The notes beneath the pieces were generated by a model that worked only from the letters and a program-made list of their open reading frames with translations, was not told the origin of the DNA and made no database searches. A stretch of 64,000 bases of DNA from Bradyrhizobium sp. in8p8 (lineage in GTDB: Bacteria > Pseudomonadota > Alphaproteobacteria > Rhizobiales > Xanthobacteraceae): contig NZ_AUGD01000010.1 of assembly GCF_000426845.1 (NCBI RefSeq), forward strand, positions 62,001-126,000, given 5' to 3'. The position numbers and the translations under genes were made by a program. Shown here in pieces: positions 45,388-54,478 of the stretch. Each line of letters starts with the position of its first letter. The stretch's first letter is position 1.

Positions 45388-46773
45388 CTAGATCACCGCC
45401 GCCAGCCTCAGTGCCAGGCCCGCCGCGCAGCTTCCCGCCAGCACGGTCAGCATGCCGAGCTTGAACCGGAAGATCGCAGTCGCCGCCGCGACCGCGAGCA
45501 ACAGCGCCGGCAGGTCGACGCTCCTCGGCACCGGCATGTCGAAGTCGAGCGGAAACGCATGCACCGGCACGGTTTCGCGGAACAGCGTGTGCAGTGCGAA
45601 CCAGATCGAGAGGTTGAGGATCACGCCGACCACGGCCGCAGTGATCGCACTGAGCGCGCCGGCGAGCCCGGTGTTGCCGCGCAGGCGCTCGATATAGGGC
45701 GCGCCGAGGAAGATCCACAGAAAGCAGGGCGTGAAGGTGACCCAGGTCGCGAGCAGGCCGCCGAGCGTGGCCGCCAGCATTGGTGACAAGCCGCTCGGAT
45801 CGCGATAGGCAGCCATGAAGCCGACGAACTGCAACACCATGATCAGCGGCCCCGGCGTGGTCTCGGCCATGCCGAGGCCATCGAGCATCTCGTGCGGCTT
45901 CAGCCAGTGATAATGCTCGACCGCCTGCTGGGCGACATAGGCCAGCACGGCATAGGCCCCGCCGAAAGTGACGAGCGCCATCTTCGAGAAGAACAGCGCG
46001 ATCTGGCTGAAGACGTTGCCTTGACCGAAGGCCAGGAGCAGTCCGATCACCGGCACCAGCCAGAGCGCCAGCCACAACGCGCTGAGCCGGATCGCGCGCG
46101 CTGTGTCGGGCTTGACGTGGTCGGGCATGGCCTCGCCGAGCATGCTGTCGACCGCGGCGCTGCTGTCGCCATGGCCGTGACCGGCCGGGGCGAATTCGGA
46201 GCGGCCGCTGCGCGCGCCGACATAGCCGATGATACCTGCCGCGATGATGATGATCGGGAAGGGGACTGCGAAGAAGAAGATCGCGATGAAGGCCGCGGCC
46301 GCGAGCGCGACCATGATACGGTTCTTCAGCGCGCGCTTGCCGACACGCACGACGGCCTCGACGACGATGGCGAGCACTGCAGCCTTGAGCCCGAAGAACA
46401 GTGCCTCGACGAAGCTGACATTGCCGAATGCCGCATAGATGTAGCTGAGGCCCATGATGGCGACGACGCCGGGCAGGATGAACAGCCCGCCCGCCATCAG
46501 CCCGCCGGCGGTGCGATGCATCAGCCAGCCGACATAGGTCGCAAGCTGCTGCGCCTCGGGTCCCGGCAGCAGCATGCAGTAGTTCAGCGCATGCAGGAAA
46601 CGGCCCTCGGAGATCCACCTCTTCTCCTCGACCAGGATGCGATGCATCACCGCGATCTGGCCCGCGGGCCCGCCGAAGCTCAAGGACGCGACACGCAGCC
46701 AGACTCGAAAGGCCTCCCCGAAGCTGACGCCGTGACCGGCGTCAGCCTCCGCTTGAACGTTGCGGATATCCAT
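45388..46773 (-). CDS. chrA: Chromate transporter ChrA (long-chain CHR family)
   Basis: The product is 461 aa with two homologous CHR halves: VWLRVASLSFGGPAGQIAVM, then ALNYCMLLPGPEAQQLATYV in the first, and FFSKMALVTFGGAYAVLAYV with LDGLGMAETTPGPLIMVLQF in the second. A His/Gly spacer (FAPAGHGHGDSSAAV) joins them. The family exports chromate using the proton gradient. The ATG at 46773 overlaps the stop of the rhodanese-ChrB gene by one base (TAATG), so both are translated from one mRNA. The frame extends upstream but only over that gene. Confidence 0.94.
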   Translation of the reverse strand: MDIRNVQAEADAGHGVSFGEAFRVWLRVASLSFGGPAGQIAVMHRILVEEKRWISEGRFLHALNYCMLLPGPEAQQLATYVGWLMHRTAGGLMAGGLFILPGVVAIMGLSYIYAAFGNVSFVEALFFGLKAAVLAIVVEAVVRVGKRALKNRIMVALAAAAFIAIFFFAVPFPIIIIAAGIIGYVGARSGRSEFAPAGHGHGDSSAAVDSMLGEAMPDHVKPDTARAIRLSALWLALWLVPVIGLLLAFGQGNVFSQIALFFSKMALVTFGGAYAVLAYVAQQAVEHYHWLKPHEMLDGLGMAETTPGPLIMVLQFVGFMAAYRDPSGLSPMLAATLGGLLATWVTFTPCFLWIFLGAPYIERLRGNTGLAGALSAITAAVVGVILNLSIWFALHTLFRETVPVHAFPLDFDMPVPRSVDLPALLLAVAAATAIFRFKLGMLTVLAGSCAAGLALRLAAVI

Positions 46774-47591
46774 TACGCCTTCACCTTGTTGGTGGGCCAG
46801 TTGTGGGTCTCGGCGGTGGCGTCGCGGCACCAGCGGAAGAAGGCATCGTAGAGCAGCATGCCGGCCTCGAGTTGATCGAGGTCGTCGTCATACATGCGCG
46901 ACAGCCCGAGCGAGGCCGCGAGCAGGCCGGGCGCCTCCGGCGCGAGATCCGGCCGCGCGGTGTCGGCGCCGCGCACCAGCGTTGCGAGCCGGAGCAGGGG
47001 CGGGAAGGCGATGCCGAACTCCTCGATCATGACGTCGAAGGTGCAGAGCTCGCCACGGTGGCTCCAGAACACGTTCTCGATGTCGAAGGGTGCTGCATTG
47101 AACCGCTCGCCGACGCCGACGACCTCCGACGGTGCCACATACAGGAACACCGCGTCGGGATCGACGAAGCGGCGGATCAGCCAGGGGCAGGCGATGCGAT
47201 CGACCTTAGGCCGCGCCCGCGTCACCCAGACGGTGCGCCCCCTGGCATCGCGTGGCGGCAGCTTGCGGGTATCGACCAGCGGCAGCCTGGCGGCCTTCCA
47301 GGCCTCGAAGCCGCCCTCCAGCGTTTCGGCTTGCACGCCGAGCTGGCGCAGCCAGGCTGCGGTGCCCTGCGCGAGCTTCTCTCCGCGCAGGCAGGATACG
47401 ACGGCACGGCGCCCGGCGAACGCGCCGCCCCAGTCCGTCACATTGTCGTGGCCGAACTTGATGGAGCCGGGGATCAGCCTCCGGTCGGCAGCAAAATCCT
47501 CCTCGGTGCGCACATCGATCAGCGCAGGCGCGTTCGCCGTGCCGATCAGCCGTGCCAGTTTGTCGGATGAGATGGTGGTGAATGTAGACAT
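46773..47591 (-). CDS. Rhodanese domain fused to ChrB-type chromate resistance domain
   Basis: The product is 272 aa. Residues about 5-105 are a rhodanese domain: ALIDVRTEEDFAADRRLIPG, the active-site Cys in VVSCLRGEKLAQGTAAWLRQ, and LEGGFEAWKAARLPLV. Residues about 118-270 match the ChrB C-terminal domain (RTVWVTRARPKVDRIACPWL, then IRRFVDPDAVFLYV and SEVVGVGERFNAAPFD). ChrB proteins act with ChrA as chromate sensor or resistance protein. It is the first gene of the two-gene chr operon. The rhodanese part could supply persulfide or reduce the oxyanion; that is inference. Confidence 0.9.
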   Translation of the reverse strand: MSTFTTISSDKLARLIGTANAPALIDVRTEEDFAADRRLIPGSIKFGHDNVTDWGGAFAGRRAVVSCLRGEKLAQGTAAWLRQLGVQAETLEGGFEAWKAARLPLVDTRKLPPRDARGRTVWVTRARPKVDRIACPWLIRRFVDPDAVFLYVAPSEVVGVGERFNAAPFDIENVFWSHRGELCTFDVMIEEFGIAFPPLLRLATLVRGADTARPDLAPEAPGLLAASLGLSRMYDDDLDQLEAGMLLYDAFFRWCRDATAETHNWPTNKVKA

Positions 47592-47787
47592 GATGCGTCC
47601 TCGCAAGAAACGAACGGGACGCGATGCTTGGGCCTGTCGCCTCGTGGGGAGATCGCTCAAATCCCCATGACGCCAATTACAGCGAAACTAAGAAGCACTG
47701 TCAATCCGCGGGACGATTGGACCTTAGAAAATTGCGGCCCGCCGTCTATATTGCACGCCGACAGAGCTGAATCTTCGAGAGAATTCG

Positions 47788-48751
47788 ATGCATTCCCACT
47801 CCATCGAACAATGGACCCACGACCACGCCTTCCTCGGCGAGAAGCACGACGACAACGAGCGCCGCACCTGGCTGGTGGTCGTCCTGACGCTGATCATGAT
47901 GGTCGGCGAGATCGTTGCCGGCTCGGTGTTCGGCTCGATGGCGCTTCTCGCCGACGGCTGGCACATGGGCACGCACGCGGCGGCGCTGGGCATTGCGGCC
48001 TTCGCCTATTGCTTCGCGCGGCGGCACCTGGGGAATGCGCATTTCACCTTCGGGACCGGGAAGTTCGGGGATCTTGCCGCCTTTGCCAGTGCCGTCATCC
48101 TCGGCCTTGTTGCGGTGGAGATCGCCTATGAGAGCGTGCTGCGGCTGATCACGCCGGTGCCGATCGTCTACGGCGAGGCCATGGCCGTGGCTGCCCTCGG
48201 CTTGTGCGTCAATCTCGCCAGCGCCTGGTTGCTGCGCGACGGCCATGATCATCACCATCACGGTCACGACCATGGCCATGCGCATGATGACCACGACGAT
48301 CGTGACCGCGATCATCACGGCCATCATCACCACGACAACAACCTTCGCGCGGCCTATGTCCATGTCATGACGGATGCCGCAACTTCTGTGCTGGTGATCG
48401 CAGCGCTCGCCGTCGCCATGCATTCGGGGTGGGTCTGGGCCGATCCGGCGGTCGGCCTGATCGGCAGCGCCGTAATCGCGAGCTGGGCGTTCGGCCTGAT
48501 CAAGTCATCGGGTGCGGTGCTGCTCGACGCGGGCCGAGGAGAAGCTGGAGCGGGTGATCCGGGCCCGCATGGAAGTCGGCGACGATCGGGTGACAGACCT
48601 CCATCTGTGGCAGGTCGGCCCCGGCCATTGTGCCGTGCTGCTCTCGGTGGTGTCTGACAAGCCGAAGGAGCCGTCCGTCTACAAGCGCCGGCTCGCGGGG
48701 TTGAAGGGCCTCGGCCATGTCACGGTCGAGGTCGAGACCTGCCCGCATTGA
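47788..48751 (+). pseudogene. dmeF: DmeF-type cation diffusion facilitator, interrupted by a single-base frameshift
   Basis: Reading begins MHSHSIEQWTHDHAFLGEKH and carries the CDF membrane domain with LLADGWHMGTHAAALGIAAF (the HxxxD-type metal site) and a long His/Asp-rich cytoplasmic loop (HDHHHHGHDHGHAHDDHDD and following). At SSGAVLLDAG, near 48526-48533, the family sequence stops and continues in the next frame as EEKLERVIRARMEVGDDRVT, then DLHLWQVGPGHCAVLLSVVS, up to the stop at 48751. Deleting one G from the GCGGGCC run restores a normal protein of about 320 aa. Full-length members export Co and Ni from the cytosol. Either the gene is broken in this strain or the base is a sequencing error; the frames on both sides are otherwise intact. 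A weak promoter candidate (TTAGAA-17-TATATT) lies at 47724-47752. Confidence 0.82.
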
Positions 48752-48795
48752 CGGGCCGTCACAGATCGCTGGCGTGTGCGCGAGACGCCCCAAGG

Positions 48796-49953
48796 TCAAT
48801 CCGGGCGCGGGCCCGTGCGGATCAGGAACAGCGCTGCAAGCGCCGAGAGGCTGAGCGCGGAGGACACGATCAGCACCTTGGCGCCCATGAGATCGATCAG
48901 CAGGCCGAAGGCGAGCGGCGCTACCGCCTGCGCCATTCGCGCCGGGGCGCCGATGATGCCGAGGCGATAGCCGAAATCCTTCTGGCCGAAGATCGACAGC
49001 GGCAGCGTGCCGCGCGCGATCGTCAGAATGCCGTTGCCCGAGCCGTGGAACAGCGCAAAGGCGCTTGCCGCAGCGCCGCCGAAGATTGCGACGATCACGG
49101 CTCCGATCGGGTGGGTGAGGCTGGCGAGCCGCGTCGACCAAAGCGGGTGGAAGCGGCTGAGAAAGCCGGCCTCCAGCATGCGCGCACCGACCTGCGCAGG
49201 GCCGATCAGTGCGCCGGCCGCGATCGCCTCTGCCGGCGTGGCTCCCGTCGTCTCCAGGATGCGCGGGAAGTGCGCGGCCATCGCGCCGGTCACGGTCCAG
49301 ACCGCCGCAAAGACGAAAGCCAGCAGGAGCATGGTGCGGTCGAGCGGCACATGCGGCTTCTCGGCCGTGGCCGCCGCCTGTTTCGCGCCCTTGATCACCG
49401 GCAACATGAAGAAGTTGAGCGGCAGTCCGATCAGGATGTTGGCGGCGGCCCAGGCAAAGCAGGTGTCGCGCCAGCCGATATGGGACAGGCCCCAGGCGGT
49501 GAGCGGCCAGCCGACCGTGGAGGCAAAGCCCGCCATCAGCGTGATGCCGGTGATGGGCCCGCGCGCCTCGGTGCCGTAGATGCGCCCCAGAGCGGCGAAG
49601 GCGGCGTCGTAGAGACCCATCGCCATGCCGATGCCGAGCACGAGCCAGGCGATCGCCATCACCGCCACCGACTGTGACAGACCGAGCAGGACAAGTCCGG
49701 CGGCCATGATCAGGTTCGAGGCCGAGAGCACCTGCCTGCCACCGAAGAGATCGATCTGCCGTCCGATGCGCGGGCCGAGCATCGCCGAGAGCACCAGCGC
49801 GGTCGAGAATGCGCCGAAAATCCAGTTGGAGGAGATGCCGAGTTCGTGCGCCATTGGATCGGCGAGAAGCGCCGGCAGATAATAGCTGGAAGCCCAGGCC
49901 AGGGTCTGCGTGGTGCCGAGCGCCAGGATGATCGGAAGCCGACGCTGGCTCAT
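48796..49953 (-). CDS. MFS transporter
   Basis: The product is 385 aa from the ATG at 49953, with twelve predicted membrane helices. MSQRRLPIILALGTTQTLAW and ASSYYLPALLADPMAHELGI start the family; LGPRIGRQIDLFGGRQVL is the loop-2/3 MFS motif region. It resembles the small group of MFS proteins that take no known substrate but commonly sit beside metal or drug exporter genes. The frame stays open far upstream, over the adenylate cyclase gene, which is a shadow. The direction is convergent with dmeF. Confidence 0.86.
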   Translation of the reverse strand: MSQRRLPIILALGTTQTLAWASSYYLPALLADPMAHELGISSNWIFGAFSTALVLSAMLGPRIGRQIDLFGGRQVLSASNLIMAAGLVLLGLSQSVAVMAIAWLVLGIGMAMGLYDAAFAALGRIYGTEARGPITGITLMAGFASTVGWPLTAWGLSHIGWRDTCFAWAAANILIGLPLNFFMLPVIKGAKQAAATAEKPHVPLDRTMLLLAFVFAAVWTVTGAMAAHFPRILETTGATPAEAIAAGALIGPAQVGARMLEAGFLSRFHPLWSTRLASLTHPIGAVIVAIFGGAAASAFALFHGSGNGILTIARGTLPLSIFGQKDFGYRLGIIGAPARMAQAVAPLAFGLLIDLMGAKVLIVSSALSLSALAALFLIRTGPRPD

Positions 49954-50112
49954 GTCCTTGTGCTTTTGGTCTTTGTCATCTCGTGCATTTGCGGCTTGCC
50001 GCGAGAGTGCGTCAACAGCGTCTGCGGCATATTCGCCCTGCTGCGGGCGGGAGACTTGCGAGCGTGCGGACATCCGCCTTTCGCTCGTCACGAATGCACG
50101 CCATAATGGCGT

Positions 50113-51372
50113 ATGCAACTGACTTCGCGCCTTGCGCTGATGAACTGGCTGGCCGGCCAGGGGCTCACGGGCCTGCCTGAAAGCGAGCTGCTCCGCGGCT
50201 TCTGCGAGCGTTGCTGCGCCGAGGGGCTGGAACTGTCGCGTGGGCTCGTCGTCATCGACACGCTGCATCCAATCTATGAGGGCCGCGGCTTCCGCTGGAG
50301 TGACCGGTCCAGCAACGAGAGTGATGCGTTCGAATACGGCTCGACCGCCGACGGGGACGCGGCCAAGAACTGGCGCCGCTCCGTGTTCTTCCACATGCTC
50401 GAGAACGGCCACGACGAGATGGTGATCGATCTCGCGGAGGCGCCGTCGCTCGATTTTTCGCAGATCGGCGAACTCGCCGACAAGGGCCACAAGCACTATC
50501 TCGCCTTCGTGCATCGCTTCGGCGAGAATGGTGCGCTCGGCCTGATGGATTGCCTTTATTCCTGCTGGACCACCCGCCGCGAGGGCGGCTTCTCCGGATT
50601 GGAATTGGAGGCGCTGCGCGATCTCGTGCCGGTGCTCGGCCTCGCCATCAAGTCGGCGCAGCAAGTCGATATCGTGCGTACCCTCGGCAGGGTCTATCTC
50701 GGGCGCGATGCCTCCGAGCAGGTCTTGCGCGGGCGCATCTCGCGCGGCGTCACCGAGCGCATCAACGCCGTGCTTTGGTATTCGGACTTGCGCGGCTCGA
50801 CCGGGATCAGCGAGAGCATCGGCCCAGACGAGATCATTCCGTTTCTCAACGACTACGCGCAGGCGGTGATCGACGCGATCCACGACGCGGGTGGGGACGT
50901 GCTGAAGCTGATCGGCGACGGCGTGCTCGCGATGTTCTGGGGCGAGGATATGGCGGATGCGCGGCGAGCAGCACTGCGGGCCGAGCACCTGTTCCGCAAG
51001 AACGTCGCCGCACTGAATGAGCGGCGCGCGGCGGAGGGCCGTCCGATCACGTCGGCCTATATCGGCCTTCATGTCGGCGAGGTCTTTTACGGCAACATCG
51101 GAAGCGAGGACCGGCTTGATTTCACCGTGGTCGGCCCGACCGTGAACGAGGTCAGCCGCATCGCCTCGATGAGCCGCTCGGTGGACCGGGAGCTGCTGGC
51201 CTCATCCGAGTTCTACAAGGGTCTCGATGCAGCCGGCCGCCGCTATCTCGTCTCGACCGGCCGCTACGCGCTGCGCGGCATCGGCCGCGCGCAGGATCTC
51301 TACACGCTGGATCCGGAGGTCGATGCGAACGAGCCGGTGATGGGGAGCTACGAGCGTTACCTGGCGGGTTAG
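50113..51372 (+). CDS. Class III adenylate/guanylate cyclase
   Basis: The product is 419 aa. The C-terminal half is a class III nucleotide cyclase: INAVLWYSDLRGSTGISESI carries the first metal Asp, GGDVLKLIGDGVLAMFWGED the second, SAYIGLHVGEVFYGNIGSED the transition-state loop, and LDFTVVGPTVNEVSRIASMS the ATP-binding strand. The N-terminal 215 residues are soluble, without membrane segments, with FFHMLENGHDEMVIDLAEAP and FGENGALGLMDCLYSCWTTR, a sensory domain common in Bradyrhizobium cyclases and of unknown ligand. It makes cAMP (or cGMP) in the cytoplasm. These genomes carry many cyclase copies. Confidence 0.92.
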   Translation: MQLTSRLALMNWLAGQGLTGLPESELLRGFCERCCAEGLELSRGLVVIDTLHPIYEGRGFRWSDRSSNESDAFEYGSTADGDAAKNWRRSVFFHMLENGHDEMVIDLAEAPSLDFSQIGELADKGHKHYLAFVHRFGENGALGLMDCLYSCWTTRREGGFSGLELEALRDLVPVLGLAIKSAQQVDIVRTLGRVYLGRDASEQVLRGRISRGVTERINAVLWYSDLRGSTGISESIGPDEIIPFLNDYAQAVIDAIHDAGGDVLKLIGDGVLAMFWGEDMADARRAALRAEHLFRKNVAALNERRAAEGRPITSAYIGLHVGEVFYGNIGSEDRLDFTVVGPTVNEVSRIASMSRSVDRELLASSEFYKGLDAAGRRYLVSTGRYALRGIGRAQDLYTLDPEVDANEPVMGSYERYLAG

Positions 51373-51393
51373 GACAGGCTGCCCACACATACT

Positions 51394-51479
51394 CCGTCAT
51401 GGCGAGGAGCTCTTGCGACGAAGCAATCCAGACCTCCTCCGCGGGAAGCCCGGATTGATCGCTTCGCTCGCACTGACGG
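51394..51479. repeat. Inverted-repeat element between the cyclase and MFS genes
   Basis: CCGTCATGGCGAGGAGC at the left and GCTTCGCTCGCACTGACGG at the right are inverted ends; inside, GCGACGAAGCAATCC pairs with GGATTGATCGCTTCGC. I recognise this as one of the commonest Bradyrhizobium intergenic repeats. It fills the spacer between two convergent stops. Confidence 0.75.
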
Positions 51480-51484
51480 TCAAA

Positions 51485-52729
51485 CTAGCACCGCACCGCC
51501 GCTTCGTCCCCGACCATGTGCGGCTGCCGATCGAGCGACACTGCCGGCGACAGCAGGATCACCAGCGCCTGCACGCCGAACACGGCGGCGGCGAGATAGA
51601 GGCAGGCTTCCGCGCTCCAGAGCCCGCCGACGCCGGCGCCCAGCGCCGAGCCGAGCGGACGGGCGCCGTAGCTCATGATGTTGATGGCGGAGACGCGGCC
51701 GAGCAGGCGCGACGGCGTCACGGACTGGCGCAGCGTGGTGGTCGAGATCACCCACAGGATCGGACCGACGCCGAGCAGGAAGAAGCTGAAGGCCGCGAGC
51801 CAGGGCGAGGGGAGCGGCACCGTCAGCGCCATCACCAACGCCGCGACGAAGCCGGTTACCGGTCCGAGGCCGACGACGGTGCCGAAGGAGAGGCGCCGCA
51901 TCACACGCGTGGCAACCAGCGCGCCGATCACCATGCCGACGCCGTACATGGTCAGCACGGTGCCGACGCCCAAAGCCGTGAGGCCGAGATGGCGTACGGC
52001 GTAGGGCACGAATACGGCGATCTGCAGGAACCAGCCGGTGTTGAAGATGAACTGGGTGATGAACACCGGCCGCAGCAGCGGGTGGCGAAACACGAACGCC
52101 GCGCCCTCGCGGATGTCCTGTAAGGGATGGCGCCGCGGCACAGGCGCGCGGGCCGGCTCGTAGATGCCGGAGAGGAGCACGACGGCAATCGCCGACAGCG
52201 CCGCAGCGAAACCGAAGGCCGGGCTCGCGCCCCACCATCCCACCAGTGCGCCGCCGAGTGCGGGGCCGCTGGCGAAGGCGATGGTGCGCGCGAGCTCGAT
52301 GCGAGCATTGGCCGCCGGCAGGAGGTCCGAGCTCACCAGCGAAGGCACCAGCGCCGGCGCGGCTACGCTGTAGACAACGGTGCCGCACACGGCAGCGAAG
52401 CCGAGCAGCGCGAGCAGCGGGAGATTGAGCGCGCCGAGCGCGAGCAGCAGCACTATGGCCGCAAGGGCCGCCGCCCGCAGCGCCTCGGCTGCCGCCATCA
52501 GCGCGCGGCGGGAGATACGGTCGGCGAGCAGGCCGGCCGGAATGGCGAAGATAACGAAGGGCAGGGTCAGTGCGGTCTGCAACAGGCCGGTCCGGCCTTC
52601 CGCCACGCCGAGCGTGAGCACCGCGACGATGGGGGCCGCAGCCAATGCGATCTGCTCGGCCGACTGCGCCGCGAGGTTGGACCAGGCGAGGCGGTTGAAC
52701 GTGTCCGGGAGGCGAGCTGGCATTGACAT
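51485..52729 (-). CDS. MFS transporter (MFS_3, enterobactin-exporter-like)
   Basis: The product is 414 aa from the ATG at 52729, with twelve helices. MPARLPDTFNRLAWSNLAAQ and SAEQIALAAAPIVAVLTLGV, then IFAIPAGLLADRISRRALMA with the loop-2/3 motif, and ARIELARTIAFASGPALGGA are typical of the EntS-like MFS_3 family of multidrug or siderophore exporters. The start has AGGA 9 bases upstream; another ATG two codons later is possible. It is divergent from mntH across about 160 bases and so shares its regulatory spacer, which may couple it to manganese status. Confidence 0.87.
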   Translation of the reverse strand: MSMPARLPDTFNRLAWSNLAAQSAEQIALAAAPIVAVLTLGVAEGRTGLLQTALTLPFVIFAIPAGLLADRISRRALMAAAEALRAAALAAIVLLLALGALNLPLLALLGFAAVCGTVVYSVAAPALVPSLVSSDLLPAANARIELARTIAFASGPALGGALVGWWGASPAFGFAAALSAIAVVLLSGIYEPARAPVPRRHPLQDIREGAAFVFRHPLLRPVFITQFIFNTGWFLQIAVFVPYAVRHLGLTALGVGTVLTMYGVGMVIGALVATRVMRRLSFGTVVGLGPVTGFVAALVMALTVPLPSPWLAAFSFFLLGVGPILWVISTTTLRQSVTPSRLLGRVSAINIMSYGARPLGSALGAGVGGLWSAEACLYLAAAVFGVQALVILLSPAVSLDRQPHMVGDEAAVRC

Positions 52730-52846
52730 GGCGCATATCCTGCAAAGTCGAATTTGTTCAATGTGCGCTCCTGAGGACCAGCAGACCCACCCGCTTCCCG
52801 ACAAGCCGCTACGGGCCGCCTGAGAAATTGCAGCGGCTAGATGCAG

Positions 52847-52863
52847 TTGCAAATGAGTTGCAA
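52847..52863 (+). promoter_or_regulatory. Candidate Mur/Fur-family operator of mntH
   Basis: TTGCAA (52847-52852), a 5-base spacer ATGAG and TTGCAA (52858-52863) make a symmetrical site 29 bases before the mntH ATG. In Bradyrhizobium japonicum, mntH is known to be repressed by the Fur-family protein Mur when manganese is plentiful, and TGCAA-rich sites are typical of rhizobial Mur binding. Assignment rests on position and symmetry. Confidence 0.55.
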
Positions 52864-52891
52864 TAAGAACAAAGTTGGGTATTGTGGCCGC

Positions 52892-54256
52892 ATGGATGCC
52901 CGATCACCCGACCTGACCGAAGCCTTGAGCCAGCCCGCCAGCGGCTGGCGTTCTGATGCGCCCACCACGAAGAGCCTTGCCGAGGTCAATTCCACGGTCT
53001 CGATCCCGGTTGCCGGCCACTGGTCGCGGCGGCTGCTGGCCTTTGTCGGTCCCGGCTATCTCGTCTCCGTCGGCTACATGGACCCCGGCAACTGGGCGAC
53101 GGACCTCGCCGGAGGCTCGAAGTTCGGCTACACGCTGCTCTCCGTCATCCTGCTCTCGAACCTGATGGCGATTCTGCTGCAGTCGCTGGCAGCGCGGCTC
53201 GGCATCGTCACCGACCGCGACCTTGCTCAGGCCTGCCGCGCCTCCTATCCGCCGGCGGTGAACTTCCTGCTCTGGCTCGCCTGCGAGGCGGCGATCATCG
53301 CCTGCGATCTCGCCGAGGTGATCGGCACCGCGATCGCGCTCAAACTGCTGTTCGGCATCCCCCTGATCGGCGGCGCGCTGCTCGCCGCGCTCGACGCCTT
53401 CCTGCTGCTGCTCCTGATGAACCGCGGCTTCCGTTTTCTCGAGGCTTTCGTCATCGCGCTGCTCGTGGTGATCGCGGTCTGCTTCGCGGTCCAGATCGCA
53501 GCTGCGGCCCCGCCTGTCGCGGAGGTTCTGCGCGGCTTTGTGCCGACGAGCGAGATCTTCACCAACTCCGACATGCTCTACATCGCGATCGGCATCATCG
53601 GCGCGACCGTGATGCCGCACAACCTGTACCTGCACTCCTCGATTGTGCAGACGCGGGCCTATGAGCGCAACGACACCGGCCGGCGCGAAGCGATCAAATG
53701 GGCTACGACGGACTCCACGATCGCCCTGATGCTTGCGCTGTTCATCAACGCCGCGATCCTCGTGGTCGCTGCCGCGACCTTCCACAAGAGCGGCCATTCC
53801 GACGTGGCCGAGATCGGCCAGGCATTCGAGCTGCTCTCGCCGTTGCTTGGTCTCGGCATTGCCTCGACGCTGTTTGCGGTGGCGCTGCTTGCTTCCGGCC
53901 TGAATTCGACGGTGACGGCGACGCTCGCCGGCCAGATCGTGATGGAAGGCTTCCTCGACCTGCGCCTTCCGAGCTGGGCGCGCCGCCTGCTCACGCGCGG
54001 CATCGCCATCATCCCGGTGATCGTGGTCACGGCGATCTATGGCGAGCGCGGCACGGCTGATCTGCTTGTGTTCAGCCAGGTCGTGCTCTCGATGCAGCTG
54101 CCCTTCGCCGTCATCCCGCTGGTCCGTTTCGTCTCCGATCGCCGCAAGATGGGCAAGTTCGCGATCCCGATGTCAGTCGCCGCGGTCGCGTGGATCGTCG
54201 CGAGCGTCATCGTGATTTTGAACGTCAAGCTGCTGGCAGATACGCTGTTCGGGTGA
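52892..54256 (+). CDS. mntH: Nramp-family Mn(II)/Fe(II) transporter MntH
   Basis: The product is 454 aa with about eleven helices. TM1 carries [20 protein letters not shown] with the metal-binding DPGN, and TM6 carries [20 protein letters not shown] with the MPH motif. These two sites bind Mn(II) and drive proton-coupled uptake. MntH is reported as the main high-affinity Mn importer in B. japonicum. The ATG at 52892 is preferred because the regulatory TTGCAA pair lies just upstream of it; a longer frame from 52841 would run through that site. The N-terminal 55 residues are a polar cytoplasmic tail. Confidence 0.94.
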   Translation: MDARSPDLTEALSQPASGWRSDAPTTKSLAEVNSTVSIPVAGHWSRRLLAFVGPGYLVSVGYMDPGNWATDLAGGSKFGYTLLSVILLSNLMAILLQSLAARLGIVTDRDLAQACRASYPPAVNFLLWLACEAAIIACDLAEVIGTAIALKLLFGIPLIGGALLAALDAFLLLLLMNRGFRFLEAFVIALLVVIAVCFAVQIAAAAPPVAEVLRGFVPTSEIFTNSDMLYIAIGIIGATVMPHNLYLHSSIVQTRAYERNDTGRREAIKWATTDSTIALMLALFINAAILVVAAATFHKSGHSDVAEIGQAFELLSPLLGLGIASTLFAVALLASGLNSTVTATLAGQIVMEGFLDLRLPSWARRLLTRGIAIIPVIVVTAIYGERGTADLLVFSQVVLSMQLPFAVIPLVRFVSDRRKMGKFAIPMSVAAVAWIVASVIVILNVKLLADTLFG

Positions 54257-54478
54257 GCGGGATCAGTGGCGATGGCGGCGACGCGGCGCCTAGGGGCCGA
54301 GCGGATTGACGTCGAGATCGACGTCTTTCACACATTGCTGCGCGGGGCAGATTGCGCGCGGGTAGCCCTGATACAAGCAGTAAACCTGCCGTCGTTCGAT
54401 GATCGCGCAGGCGATCAATCGTAGGTTTGACTCGACAAGGATACCTCCGCATACACTGGCGCATACGGCGTATGATCG

